A DNA stretch of 64,000 bases from Panagrolaimus kolymaensis (GCA_028622995.1 JAJQJQ010000024.1:3348001-3412000), one strand, 5' to 3'; shown: positions 22,734 to 35,826, numbered from the stretch's first letter. The notes: a model not told the origin generated them from the letters alone. Translations and numbers: made by a program.

Positions 22734-24615
22734 TTAACAATGTCCACTATTAACATCATTAATCAAAGTTCCTTTAAAAGCATTTAAAATATCTTTTGAT
22801 GATTTTCCTGTGCCATTAACTACTCTTTCTGGATGATTATTAGTCAAGTATGGCCATATACTTTGTGAAATAGTACTATAATCAAGAACATACGCATTGG
22901 TTCCAGTTGCAACAATTTTTTGTGAAGCTGTTTTAGCTGCATTTGGATCTTGCATACTTCTGAAAAAGGATATGTATGTTTATTTATATGTTGAAAAGCT
23001 AAAGAAAAACATACTCCATTTCACCCATAAAAAATACGGTAATTTTTTGAGTTGGATGATCTAACACCGAATAATAGATGGCATCAAGTGGCCTAAAATT
23101 TGGTAGTGTTCTAGCATAATATTTTACATGATTGGTAACTTACTTTTGGGCATACGGAACTGATCCATCAGGGTCGCATAATTTATTAATAAGTTGATTA
23201 ACGGTAACAATAAAATCATGATATGATTGAAAACCGAGAGATTGATAAATATTTATTCCATAAGTAATTATTCCGAATTGTAAATCATCGATAGGTAATT
23301 GAGCTGCTATTAGCAAAACCGAATCATAAAATGCTCGTTTTTGTGTGCAACTTATAGCCTTTGTCATTTCCCCGGCAAATGCAATGCCATAACAAGTTTT
23401 ATTTGAGGCTGGGTATGTTGCAGTTGGTGATGGCCCTGAAAAACGGTGTTTTGTTAGTCCTTTTTTGAGGCATGGAACTAAAAGTTTCAAAAAATGAGCA
23501 AAGGAGCTTACGAGTAGTTGTAATTGGTTGCTGTGTTGTTGTTACTCTTACTGTCGATGATGCCCTTGCTGTGGTAGTAGTCGTTGGAGTGGTTGTTGTA
23601 GGAGGCATTGGAGAAGTAAAAGGCTGGGTTGTTAAATGATAAATGGGAGTTATACTTGCACAATTTCCTGGTGAAGATGGTAACATTGGTTCAGATGGAA
23701 TTGGAATGGAAACATTTGGCATTCCACAACCAATACTCGCAAATTCAGGAATCATTTGTTGTTTAGCAATATTTATTAAATCTATTAAACTTGCATTCGA
23801 ACGAATTATATGACCTGGTCGATTTCGAGTTAAAATTGAAAATAATCCTGTTTGATCTCCATTTCGACTGTGATCCCAAACATATAATCGGGGGTTATAT
23901 GCTGCAATCCTTCGAGCGAGGCTTATTGAAACTTCCAAATCAACGATGGTACTAAAATTTGGGGAAAACATATTTTTTTAGAAGCTGGAACTTACTCTGT
24001 TTCACCTTGAATGAACATTGCAACTTTTGGACGACCACCAGTTTGTATGAGACTCAAAGCATTTAACAAAGTACTAAAAATTTTAATTTTTTAAAGACGA
24101 TTTTTAATAATTTTTAAGCTAACGCTTGATAACTGGCATTATCGCCATATTTGCAATTATTATTTTGATCATCTTTAATCCATGGAACAATGTAAAACAT
24201 GAGTCGATCATAATCGCTATAGCCAGTATATAAATTTGTGTCATTAAAAGTTTTATCTCCAAATTGTCGAAAGCTCCAAACTCCACAATCTCCTGGAGCA
24301 TAATTATCAGCGAAATACTTTAGAAATTCGAGGTACTTAAAAAGTTTATTTAATGCTTTCTTAACTAATTTTTAAACTTACAACAATATTTTCTCGGCAT
24401 GAACAAACACTTTGTTCTCCTGTAAAAATATAACCCGTTGTTACTTTATCCTTTTCATGGATTTTCTTCACCCCAGCAGCAGCAGCAGAGCCATGGCGGC
24501 GTTGATGGTCACCAAAATGACGCAAATTCAATTTATGATGGCGACGTTGTTTAAAAGCTTCGATTAAAAGCGGTAATAACAAAATTGAAAGAATTACTAT
24601 TAAAAATAAACGCAT
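22734..24615 (-). CDS. Secreted protein with two VWA-like domains, copy 1 (519 aa)
   Basis: Seven exons on the minus strand: 24615-24382, 24335-24124, 24073-23996, 23951-23512, 23435-23144, 23092-23015 and 22959-22734, all in frame; 519 residues. The ATG at 24615 begins a signal peptide (MRLFLIVILSILLLPL) and is the start conserved in copy 2. A His/Arg-rich stretch follows, then a CSC motif. Two modules follow, each with a von Willebrand A-like pattern: the first up to about residue 270 (KVAMFIQGETE, then WDHSRNGDQTG), the second from about 325 (QFGIITYG; KITVFFMGEME; GTNAYVLDYS). A Thr/Pro-rich linker of TTT repeats lies between them. A canonical DxSxS metal site is not evident, so metal binding is doubtful. 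Nematodes have many secreted VWA proteins, some with C-type lectin domains; no lectin is seen here. Copy 2 is at 35827-37681. Confidence 0.82.
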
Positions 24616-26050
24616 ATTTGAATAGAAAAATTCAAGAAATAAAACCAAAAACCACTGATCTTCTTTTTATTTTTTAAGTTTAATCGAAATAAAAAAAATA
24701 CCAAAAGTTAAGTATGTATTTAAAAGACAAACAACTTAAATGGAAAAAGCAACCAAAGAGAAAAAGAGAAAAAGTTAAACAAAATATTGATAAGCTTTTA
24801 TCAAAAGTCGGAAGAAAAAGAAGAAGGATTAAAAAATGATGGCATAAGCTGTTTACTGCTTGCGTATTCGTTAGTGGTAATTGATAAGAAGCGGCAAGCA
24901 AAATAAAACAAAAAAGAAAAAGAAATAAGTATTTAATGATTTTTAACTAACTTTTTTTGAAAATGACGAGGACTAAAAAAAGTAATATTAAAATTGAAAG
25001 GCCAAAAATTTAAAAATTTAATGGAAAAGTTTTTTTTTTGTTGGATCATTTTTAAAGAAAATATAAACTATGTATCTTCTTTAGAAAAAAAGAGAATTGC
25101 AGAATACAGAAGAAATTGTAATAAATAAAGCCAACAAAAAAAACGAATAAACATTTTTATTTTTAATCTATTTTTACTTTATAAAATTTTGGCTTTTTTT
25201 TTCATTTTTTAAAATAAACTATTACAACGTTTGTTTCAAAAAGATCAAAAAATGAAAAACATGTTATATTTTTACGCTCGTTGAACGTTGAATGTTTTGA
25301 TTTTTCGAAGACGAAGAAAAAGTGTATGCAAGCAAAAAATTTTTTTTATCCATTGATACAAAAAATCGAAAGATAGAAAAAAACATACATATATCGCAGT
25401 CGGTTTTTTTAATGTCATTCTTTTTTTTATTCTCTTGAGCATTAAGCTCATTGAATTTGGTTTTAGATCCTTTTTTTATTTTTAATATTTTAATTATTTT
25501 TTGTTTTGTTTTAAAAAAAATATTATTTAATAGCTGACGAAAAAAGATTCGTCTATACACATACATATTCACTATTAGGAAAAAAATTGAAATTTAATTA
25601 AAAACAATTTTACATGATCATGATTATTAGCCTCGCTGCAGTCTTAGCCTAGGTGATCCTTAAAATCGTCATTTGATCATCTTCTTTACTTTACACTTTT
25701 GATTGCTTTACATTTCTCTCTCTTTAAAATGCTTTCATTTATATTTCTTTAAAATTATAATTTTAAAACGAGTTTTATAGTTTGATATTTGCGTGCCATA
25801 ATTTGTTGTATCGTTTAATTACCCAAAGTTTGAGGGATTAATAAAGTATTATATTTATAATACCAAATTAAACCATAACATCCATATTAATTCCATTATT
25901 TCTTACAGAGACGACACTTTAAATAACCCGTATCAAAAATTTTGGATTTTGTGTTTTTTTGACAATTAAGAATACATAAAAACTTTATTTTATTAAATTA
26001 TTAATATTTTAATTTAAGGTCATAGAAACTTTAAATTATTTTTAATTATT
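24616..26050. other. Intergenic region, nothing recognised
   Basis: AT-rich sequence between the VWA-like gene and the next minus-strand gene. The frames here are short Phe/Lys-rich translations with no splice-supported continuation. The edge of the segmental duplication lies at or just beyond the VWA-like start codon, since similarity to 35.8 kb is not obvious further upstream. Confidence 0.45.
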
Positions 26051-26849
26051 TTAACCAAACATTCTTGTCATATAACCTTGTTTAATTCCAGCAGGTTCAA
26101 GTCCACCACTAAGTGATCCGCCAACGCTGTAAATGGGTTTATCGCCTTCTTCTTCATCGGGAAGAACATGAAGATAAGTACCAAAACCCTGTCGATTTCC
26201 ATTTGCCGTCATTTCGGTTAATGAATACCATGGACGAATTAAACTTTGAGTTTCAGGATCGGCACTTCCAACCAAATCTTGAAGTTCCGCTAAATCTTTC
26301 ATTCCTTGAGGAGAATAATTTATGGAATTAAATTTTGAATCAAATTCTAAAAGTTTTTTTTGAATAAATAAAGGAGTAAAAAGAAAATATAAAACCAATT
26401 ACGTGAGTCGGAGCTGCTAGCTCGAATATTTGAAAAATCTCGTTCATAAGTTTTTGGGGCAAATTGAGCAGCCCATTTAGGATTCCATAATCGCATAGGA
26501 TCGCCTAAAATTGTTATACTTAATTCCACTCTTCAAAGTTTGAAAACAAAATAAAAATAATTTTCAACTAGAATAGCCAACAAATATAATTTCTCGCTCA
26601 ATGGAAAAAGTCGGAATTGTAAAAAAATAATAATATTAATCAAAATTTGATAAATTTTTTATTTTTTAAAGCAAATAAAAATAGTTTTTATTTTGAAACA
26701 ACAAAATTTACTGTTTTAGAATACGGCATGGCAAATTTACTTCTGTAAAGATTTCCAATAATAAAAATTGTTTTCTTACCTTTAACACCACAAATAAAAA
26801 ATTTATTTAAAATAATGAAAACAACAAATCCTAGCAATTTCCTTTCCAT
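26051..26849 (-). CDS. Small secreted protein of unknown family (174 aa)
   Basis: Four exons on the minus strand, 26849-26780, 26742-26712, 26530-26403 and 26346-26051; phases match at all three junctions (1, 2, 1), which supports the model even though exon 2 is only 31 bases. The first exon encodes a signal peptide (MERKLLGFVVFIILNKFFICG). The mature part has few cysteines, a WNPKWAAQFAPKTYERDF segment and a Gly-rich C-terminal part (PIYSVGGSLSGGLEPAGIKQ) ending in RMFG. I do not recognise the family. The acceptor of exon 3 (TTTGAAG) is weaker than the usual TTTTCAG, so that junction is the least certain. The Gly-terminated end and small size would allow a secreted peptide precursor, but no clear dibasic-flanked repeats are present. 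Confidence 0.65.
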
Positions 26850-27386
26850 TTTCTCTAAGAAAAGTTAAAAATCCATTTTTAATTAATTTTTTAATCACTT
26901 TTTATACCTTTTCTCGACCTGGATTCTCTTCATTGATATATTTTCTTTTCTGTTATCACTTTTTAATTTTTAGTTCAAAGATAAATAAAATAATATTTTA
27001 TTTCATTGGATTTAGTTTCGGGTGTTCAATCTTTTTCTCTCTTTTCAATGACTATTTTAAACTTTATTTTTCGCAGCAAAAAATTTAAAAAAAGAAAGGG
27101 AAAGTTAAATTCTTTTTTGAATCACAAATACAACAACAAATAAAAAGGAAGCCGCGTGATTAGTCATGGCGGTTAGTAGTTAAAAAATTTAAAAAATATA
27201 ATAAAGTCAAATTTAGTTTTTTGTTTTTGTTTTAAACATATATATTGCTTGCTGTGAAGGGAATAAGAACGACGGGGATTTCGATTTTTTGTTTGAAATA
27301 AAAAAAATCGATCAACAAAATAACACACGATGATGATGAAAATAAATGGCAAAAAAATATTTTTTTGAATTTGACTTATAAAATGA
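26850..27386. other. Spacer between the small secreted gene and the collagen gene
   Basis: AT-rich, no gene; promoter of the 26.8-kb gene and 3' UTR of the collagen gene. A minus-strand acceptor-like TTTTCTTAG lies just before the ATG at 26849. Confidence 0.45.
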
Positions 27387-28782
27387 CTAATATCCTGGTG
27401 GAAGACGAGGTTTAGGGCATGAATCACATGGTCCTTGGGCGCCTGAAAAAATAAAAATAGCGAATGAAAATTTTATTTCGAAATAAAAAAAAAGTCAAAT
27501 TTACCTTTTTCTCCATCAGGTCCGGCAACTCCAGGAGCTCCAGGTTTGCCATAAGGTCCAGCGTTTCCTGCAAAATTTATGGTGTTAATAACTTTCCAAA
27601 ATAAAAATCAAAAATACACAAACCTTGTTCACCATCAGGTCCTTTAGGTCCAGCAGCACCGGGTTTGCCTTTCTCTCCAGGAGGTCCAGGTGTTCCGGGA
27701 GGTCCCATTTCTCCTTGTCTTCCAGGTGGTCCGGGAGGAGCAACTCCAGCAATATGTTTTCCAGGTTCTCCTTTTTCACCAGGTCTTCCTTGAAGTCCAG
27801 GAGGTCCAGCAGGGCCTTGTTTTCCTTCAGGTCCTTTAGGGCCAGGTTTGCCAGCAATTCCAGGTTCTCCTGCATCTCCTTTATATCCTTTGGGGCCTTT
27901 ATCTCCAGGAGACCCGGGTGGACCAGGTGGGCCTGTTGGGCATTCACGCATGCAAGGTTCACCTTTAGCAAGTGGAGGAGCATCTTGTCCTGGATGTCCA
28001 TCTTCTCCGGGATTTCCATCTCGGCCAGGTTGTCCATCATTTCCTGATTCACCAGGTGGTCCAGCAGGTCCTACTGAGCATGCACACGAGCATGAACCTT
28101 CATTATTATTGTTGTTGGTAGCTCCACCAGTAGCAGTTGCAGGGGCATCATAAGGAGCATTGGGGGAAGTTCCACTAGCGGATGAAGAACCTCCAGTGGT
28201 TGCAGCAGCGGCGCCACTATCATATCCACCAGCTGCTTCAGCTCTGGATTCAGCATAAGGTTGTTGTCTGCGAATTTCGGGAGCGGTGGCAAGGCTTTGA
28301 TGGGCGGCAATTGCGGATCTAGAAAATTAGGGAATTTGGTAGGTGTTTAAAAAATTTAAGGGATGGCTTACTGTCGATCAGCATGAGTTTGAATGAAATG
28401 TCCAAACAACCATCGACCATTGCTATTACCCGTAGCAGAACGGCGGAAACGTTCAGCGCGTTCTTTTTGACCTTTACCCAATTGAACTGTAACAACTTCA
28501 GACCATAAATCACGATTTCGACTCTAAAATTCCAAAAAAAAAATTACAAATCTGTGAAACCCCAAATAAATATTTAAGGCAAAAACTAACCCTACAAAAT
28601 TCAAGATCATGAGTCATCGAACTTTGAATTTGTTGAATATATTGATAACAAAGAGGAAGTAAAACCACGCATGCAAGCATTGTAACCGTTGATAATGCAA
28701 CAGCTACAAAAGCTACACGCCGAAAATGGCGAAGATCTTTTTCAGTAAATTCGCCCATGAGTTGGGCTTTCTCACAACTCAT
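27387..28782 (-). CDS. Cuticle collagen (385 aa)
   Basis: Five exons on the minus strand: 28782-28591, 28523-28372, 28318-27624, 27567-27505 and 27442-27387, frame kept, 385 residues. This is a nematode cuticular collagen secreted by the hypodermis. It has an N-terminal membrane-anchor/signal region ([31 protein letters not shown]), the nematode cuticle collagen N-terminal domain, a region with RAERFRR that fits the subtilisin/BLI-4 type processing site, an Ala/Ser/Gly-rich non-collagenous part, a cysteine cluster (CSCAC), then Gly-X-Y blocks interrupted by a CMREC cysteine pair, and a C-terminal CDSC flanking the triple helix (ending PKPRLPPGY). Cysteine pairs on each side of the Gly-X-Y blocks are typical of the family. 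The subgroup cannot be named with confidence. The plus-strand frames in this region are shadows of the repetitive codons. Confidence 0.95.
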
Positions 28783-31700
28783 TTTTTTGGCTGATGAAAG
28801 CTATAATTATTTAAAAAAATTAATAAAAGAAAAAAAGTAAGTTTAATGACGCGACAAAATAATAAAAATTGAATACAAAAATTACTGAAAATCAAAAACC
28901 TATTCAACGCGTTTTTTTCTTTTTCATAGCTCCTGTTTTTTTGTTCCTCTTCCTTCACGGAATCTGGTCAATTTTCAGTTATTTAGTTAGTTTAGGTTAA
29001 CCCTCAACTAGTATGTGAGTGAGTCGATGGTGTAGGTTGTCAAAAAAGTTTTCAGAAGAAGAAAAGAAAAGATGGAAGCCCTCCTGTAGTGAGAGAAGAG
29101 AGTGACCACGTCAAAAAATAAAAATAAAATTATGGATTCGATGGAAGGAAGTCAGTCGTCGGAGGATAAAGATGGGGATGAATTGAAGCCAATTATAAAA
29201 AATAAAAAATAAACCGTTTTTTCTTCTTCTTCGGTTACTTACTTCCAACTTTTACTCAAAAAAATCTAGGATTTTATTGGATTTGGATTTGGTGTGTCTA
29301 TGTGGTTGAAAGAAGAAAATATCCGGAACAACGACAGCAACAACAAAAATGCGGGCATGCACGCATAAGCAAAGAGACAACTAAATTTTAAAAAAAAAGT
29401 GCCGCTAATCGCTAATCTTGACCGGTCATCTTCCTCCTTCCATTCCTCATAAAAGAAACGAAAGAATGAGGAAAAAAAAGTTATTTATAAAAAAAATGCG
29501 CGAGAAAAATAATAATAAAGGAGAAGCTTTTTTTTCGTGGATATCGGTGGCGGATGGCGGATATATTAAATATATGAAAAGGAATAATAAAGAAGTATGA
29601 AACAAGAAAAAAATACGTGTGTGCATGGAAGAAAAAAATAAATAGAGAGGATAGGGAAAAAGTAAAAAACATAGAAAAATTCCTCACAGCTGGATATATC
29701 TTTTTTGCGAGAGGCAGAGAGTCACAAATCTACTAAGAAGTTGGTCAAAGTGATATCGCCTTTTATCCTCATTTTTATTTTTATTAGATGAAAAAAAAAA
29801 ATAGAAATGCATGAAGAAGAAAAATGGGACTCCGCCTATGAGAAGAAGCGAGAAGCAGGAAAAAGCGGCAGCTATGGTGGCGCAAACAAAAAAAAAGAGA
29901 AGAAGTCGTTACGTGTATTTTCTAGAAGCCTACCGTCAACCATGCCGCTTGGTCAAAAAGCCATCTGAAAAGCAGAAAATGGAATGTCCGACGTCTATCT
30001 CTCTCTCTGGTAATAATAGTATTCGTCCTCCTCCGATGGAATGTAATACATACACATCCTCAAAAGAGATAGACTCACATATAATATTTTTTTATGTTCA
30101 ATGCTAACAACACTCAATTAACCGGCTTTTTTTTTCTTAACTTGCTTTTAATTTGTTGTCGTCGTCGTCGGCTTTTTGACACCCATAAACTAAATTTTTT
30201 TGATTCCAAATCAAAAAAATTAACAGCCATTAGGAAAAAGGGATTAAGCAAGATTTTCCTAATCGCTTCTTTTTGATAAAAATCTTAAATAAACATGATT
30301 TATGGCATTTAATCATATATCATCTTCCTCTTTCATGAATTTTTTTTGAGATGACAAAAAAAAATATTTTTGCAAAAGAAATATCAAACAAAAAAAATTT
30401 AGCAAAAGCTTTGTTTAGAAGAATTTGGAAATAAAAATTTTATTTATTGCCTCAAGGGTTTATTGAGTTTGTGCAATATGTAATAATATATATCCTGTAT
30501 CCGGTCAAAAATAAATATATGAGGTTATAACTTATGACAACAGGTTTAATGATGATTTGTGTGAGGATAATTTGAGGAATGTTGTTTAAACAAATATTAA
30601 ATGATGAATTAAAAAAAAAACAGCTGTCAATCTTGGAGATACAACAAACAAAAAAGAGTGAAAATGGTTTGCAAAAATTAGCAAAAAAAAAAGCTTGATA
30701 GAAATCAAAGAATTTCGTATTTTTTAAGAAGAAAATTTTTGCAAAAAAAACGATATTAGTATTCTGCAAATTTTAAACACCGTAAAAATAACATTAGAAA
30801 TTTAATTTGATGAGAGAAAAATAATATAATTTTCTGGAGTTGCATTACCATTTATTTTGAAAACAAAAATATAATTCTTTCAATTTCATTAAAAAAAATT
30901 TATTCGGCGCCAATTTTCTGTTTACAGGCATACCATGGTCCATGGATCCAAAAACTTATTTTTTTTACTTTCAAAAAAATTTATTTAAAGAATACTGCAA
31001 AAATTAATCTTCACATTTTGTAATTTTCTATGGCTATAATTATCTCTTAATTTTCAAGTGAAGCAAGATTCATGAAATCCCAAAAAATGCCATTTATCAT
31101 TTTTTATTTTTTTTGCTTTCTGAAAAAATCCAGGAAGCCTTCTTTTTTTGTCTTCAAATATTTTTTATTTATTATTCTAGTTTTTTTCTTTTTTTCTTCC
31201 TAAAAAAAGGAACGCCGACAAAAAAAAAAGAAATTCCTCCAAGTTTTTATGTGATGACTCGAAAAGGAAAAGAAGAGAGTCAGTAAATTATTATCCAATT
31301 TTGTTGTTCCCATCTTCTTCATCCAGGATTTCAAACTTGAAAACTTGAACTGTGGGTGGTTGTGGTGGTAATTCTTAATAATAATGGAAGATTAATGTGT
31401 GACGTAGCTTTTTCATGGTCAGAAGAATAATGACTAATAAATAAATGGTCATCAAATAATTTAAACCATAAAAAAATAGGAAAAATAAAAATATTTTTAA
31501 AATGATAAATGGCTTTTTTTTCAGAGTTTAATAATTTGTCTGTTTGCTTTATGATCTTAAAATTTTTTTAGACAGCGCCTTTTATTTATTTATTCAATAA
31601 ACTAATATTCTTTGTCCATTTTTTTTATTAACTATCGTTACTATTCTCGTTTGTAAAGTTGAAAAGCTTATAATTTTTTTCCGATTCGTACATTGCAAAA

Positions 31701-34173
31701 TAAAATCTTTAACTCTCATAGCTGCTTTATTTTGTTCAGTTATTTTTTTCTTATGATCAATAATAACAAATAAAAATTAATATTTATTTCATTTTTATTT
31801 GCAACAACATCGATAAAAAAAAACAAAAGAAAGAGCGGCAAACAACGAACGGTCATAAATTTTTAACTGCCAGCATTTTTGAATTCCACCGCATTCAAAA
31901 AAAAATCAAAATCAAATCAAAGCATGAAATCTTTATTTTTCTTTTCTTTAAAAAGCAATAAACTTTCTCTCGTTTCTCCTCTTCCTCTTTTTTTAAATAA
32001 TAATAAAAATAAATTAAGTCAGTCAGTCATTTCCCTCTTTTCTTTTCTTTAATTGACCTCTTAGTAGTATCCTCAATTTTTCTGGAGAAGAAAAAAAAAG
32101 AATGCAGCAGGAAAAAGGAAAACAACTTTTTTTTATTTCATACTTAAAAAAATATTTATACGTCGGCTTTCTTAAAAAAAATAAAGAAAGATAGGTGTCA
32201 AAAGTTTTCGTTTCTATTTCTCTTTTTTTATACGTGTTTTTTTAAGAAAAAAATCTTAAATATAAAAAAAAAAAGACTGGAATGCTTCGTTATTATTTTT
32301 TTAGTAAGTTTTTTTTAAAAAGATTAGCTGCTTTTGATAGTATGGGTAAAAGATTAATGAGGTCTTTTTTTCGGGATTTTGGAATAAGATGCTAAAAGGA
32401 GTTTTTTACTTTGATAACAGAGATTTTTTATGAGTGTGAAAATATTGATTTTTGATTTTTCAATATTTTTTTTCATTTTAGAAAAAAGGTATTTGGCTTG
32501 AAAAAATTGATATTTTCCTTTGACTGTGGGTTTCAGCAAAGCGACGACGACCATCAGTAGAGAGAAGCCATGCCAAAGCTTTTGGTTGATTTTTTATTTC
32601 AAGTTTCCATTATTTCAATGGAAACCATCCACTTTAATGGTCTTTAAAATGCCAAAAAATATCTGCTTCAAAACCCATTTCATGAATGACCTTTAAAAAT
32701 TGTGGATAATAAATTTATTCATTCAACGACATCAAATTTATGGTATTCCTTTTGACTCTCTTAAAATTTTTGTGACGTCACAAATCAACTACTCTACTAT
32801 CCATTGTTGGTAATTAAGCAATTAACATTCTTTCGTCGTCCACTTTTTTCAAAAAAAAACAAAGGCAAAAGGCAGTATATGTAATCGTAAAATTAGTAAT
32901 TAAATGTTTGATCCGTTTTTTATTTCATTGCCTTTTAACGCTTATTTTTTATTTATTTAAACCGAAACAGCTTTTTTAGTAACTCACAAAAAGAAGCAAG
33001 CAAAACTGCTGCTGCTGCTATATACGTGCATAAACGTCCAATAGCGGCCGATTATCAACACGCATGCAGCATTCTTCTTTTCCTCATCATCCTTTTTTCC
33101 TCCTTGTCCATCAAAAAGCGATGAAAAAAAAATATGAAAGAGAAAGCAAATAATTTTTTTAATACATATATCCAGTTAAAAAACTAGTGGGCTTCTTCAT
33201 TCATACCTAAAAAATAAATAAAAGCTATTCGCAAAAGATTATTGGGTTTTTCTTCTTCGGAGATATCGATCTCAAAAAAAATTTTTTTCTTCCTTTCTTT
33301 ATTGCTGTTTCGAATGCTTCTTGAAACATGATTTTCCTATGTTTGGCAAAAAAAAAAAGATTCCCTTAAGGCAAAGAAACATATGCATTTTTTTGATGAT
33401 GATTGAATAGAATGTTGTGGAAAGATTATGAAAAAGAAAGAAGAGAAGAATTATGAGAGATTATAAAATTATAAAGAAATTTTTGATTAAACTTTCAAGG
33501 TCAGATATGTTTGTCATCAAATTGCCAAAAAAAAGAAAAGGTAATGGTCAAAAGAATTCGAAAAATGTCGTTTTTCTTTTCTTTGAATAATTTAATTTCA
33601 AATGAAACATTAGAAACTCGTTTCATAGTCGTGAAAGTAATGCCAAAATAAAACCAAAAAAAAATTCCCTTTCTCAGAAAAAAATGAGACAACACAAAAA
33701 ATCAGAAGCATAAATCCATTAATTGGTCAAACTTTTTGCAAAACAGCAGCAAAAAAAGATACATAAAAAACTGTTATTTTCAGCATCAAAAAGTTATTTG
33801 TTTACTAATTTGTCTATCTGTCTCTGTTACTTTGAGATTTGCTAATCTGTTCCCATTCATGACTTTTTCTTTCCACTTTTCGAACATAGTAATACTAAAA
33901 TAAAACTCAAAAACATCAAAATCCGCACTAAATTTACAGCTGTTCTTTCTTGCAAACCTTCGAAAAATTGAGCCTCCAAAGTTTTTCTTATTCTTGTAAA
34001 AACAACCAATTCCGATGAAAGTTGGTTCAGAAAAATAACACACATATACACATAGTTTTAATTATTACATTTATTAATCATAATTTTATTACATACAAAA
34101 TAGAAAGAAAAATCATATTCTTTCATTAATAAAAAGGAGAACACGAAGCAGCATCAGAGTCGACGAGATAGGT
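28783..34173. other. 5.4-kb gene-poor region
   Basis: Long AT-rich sequence with homopolymer runs; no gene, RNA gene or delimitable repeat is supported on either strand. The first few hundred bases are the collagen promoter, including a minus-strand acceptor-like ATTATAG 12-13 bases before its start codon. The last 100 bases before 34174 are the 3' UTR of the broken cysteine-rich gene, with AATAAA-like signals on the minus strand matching the intact copy. Confidence 0.45.
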
Positions 34174-35256
34174 TTACCAAAAACGAGCAAAGATCCAACC
34201 AAAGAGAATCATTCCAAAAAGTTTCATAGCACCATATTTTGTTTCATTTGTTCCATTTGTAGTTGTTGTAACTTTGCTTGATCCAGGAGAGCCTGATCCA
34301 CCAGATCCAGGAGAGCCATCAAAGCCTTTAGTTGGTCGAAGTGCATCACTATCTTCACACGATGTTTTATTAGTAAAAACAGAAGACTTATCAATACCGG
34401 AATCGTTTATCTAAAATAAAATGGTATCTAAGTCAAATAAAAAAGGCTAATAATAACTTACAGCTTTATTCATCTCAAGACGTGCACAATACTTATTATC
34501 ATTACATGAAACATAGAAATAGTAATCTTTTGAATCAGTTTTTTCTTTGTTTGCACAAATATTATCATCTTCTTCACATCCAAAATAAGTGTAAACAGCA
34601 CCATCAACAACACATTCCCATGCAGCACAATTATCAATGCAATTTACATTTTTAGATAAACCTGAAATTAAAAAAAAAGAATATTTAATGAATCATAAAA
34701 AAGTAACAAATTTAAAGAAAAAATTACTTACTAATTTCTTCATCTTCGCTTATTGAACAATGATAAGTCTTTGTGCATTGAAGAGCTTCAATAAATGGAA
34801 GATGTAAAATGAGAGCAGCAACAGGGTTGCACGAAATTTCGCGGGAGAACAGTCGGTATACAGATGTTTTCTTGAAATACAATCCATTATTGAATTTTTT
34901 AACAAATATGTTCAATAATTACTTTTCTACGAAGAACATTTCTCAATAAACAGAATAAAAAAATCTCATCTCAGGAAAAAGTTATGCTTCCGTAAAGTCA
35001 GTTTCGCGGAGAAATTGACAAACGAAATTTCGCGCGAAATTAAATGTCAAAATTGGTGCGAAAACTTTTTCCTCAGCTGAGATTTTTTTATTCTGTTTTT
35101 TGGGACATGTTCTTTGAAAAAAAGTAGTTATTAAACATATTTGTTAAAAAAATTATTAATGAATTACATTTCTAGAAATCACTGCATGCCAACTGTTCTC
35201 CCGCGAAATTTCGTGCAACCCTGAGCAGCAACCAAAGAAGCGATGACGAGTTTCAT
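34174..35256 (-). pseudogene. Second copy of the secreted cysteine-rich gene, interrupted by a 400-bp element
   Basis: Paralogue of 15793-16426 in opposite orientation. The ATG at 35256 begins the same signal peptide (MKLVIASLVAA), but after about 11 codons the frame enters an inserted element (34823-35222) and soon stops. The rest of exon 1 resumes at about 34822 and ends at a donor near 34731; exon 2 is 34661-34462 (exactly 200 bases, as in copy 1) and exon 3 is 34410-34174. The downstream exons are open and keep the cysteines, the GPI-type tail (GMILFGWIFARFW) and the stop, with an added Gly/Ser/Pro-rich stretch in exon 3. Because exons 2 and 3 show no stops, the insertion is probably recent. 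A product could still form only if the element is spliced out or an alternative start is used; no good evidence for either. Confidence 0.75.
34823..35222. mobile_element. 400-bp MITE inserted in a signal-peptide exon, 10-bp target duplication
   Basis: The ends AGGGTTGCACGAAATTTCG and its exact complement bound 34823 and 35222. GAGCAGCAAC is directly repeated at 34813-34822 and 35223-35232, and the intact paralogue has a single related site, so the insertion and its duplication are clear. The inner part also folds (GAACATTTCTC.. against ..GAGATTTTTTTATTCTG). A 9-10 base duplication suggests a Mutator-like (MULE) element. No coding capacity. Confidence 0.9.
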
Positions 35257-35826
35257 GATTTTTTGCCTTTGATTGACGAACAACAGCGACGACGACGAAA
35301 ATTGAAACAACAACAATGAAAGAAAAAAATTCGTCGTTGACTGATTGCTTGCTTTTATGCACAAAAAATCAAGCATTATTCATTCATTCAATTTTTTTAT
35401 GCAAATTTCTCTTTTTATTTGGCGGATTGATAACTTTGCTTTAATGCTTTTTCTCAAAAATGTTTTGATATGCATAAAAAGTTTTTATAAATTATTTCAT
35501 CGACATCAAAAATAGTTTTTCTCTTCAAATTTTGATTCCAGTAAATTGTCCTAAAATTTCTTTACAAAAAACTAAAGTATCGAATAAAAGAAGCTCTAAA
35601 ATTTAGTTTTTAGTTTTTGCCTTTTTTTATTAGCAATATCAACAATATTTGAGGTTCCAAAACGTTATGAGCTTCCATTATATTTTACCTTACGTATTTT
35701 TTTTGTTGTTTCTTCATTTCTTTGATAATGGTTTATCAGCCAGCAAATTTTATTTTATGGTCACAATTTAATTGACAATTGATTGTTAACTTTTTTTCAT
35801 TTTTTTAAGAAGCTTGGCTGCTAGAA
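35257..35826. other. Divergent promoter region
   Basis: 570 bases between the broken cysteine-rich gene (minus) and the second VWA-like gene (plus). The first 130 bases match the upstream region of the intact cysteine-rich copy. No gene is seen. Confidence 0.5.

Noticed and set aside
27585..28153. Long open frames on both strands across the collagen exon
   Set aside because: Shadows of the Gly-Pro-rich codons of the collagen gene, whose own frame has splice sites and domain structure.
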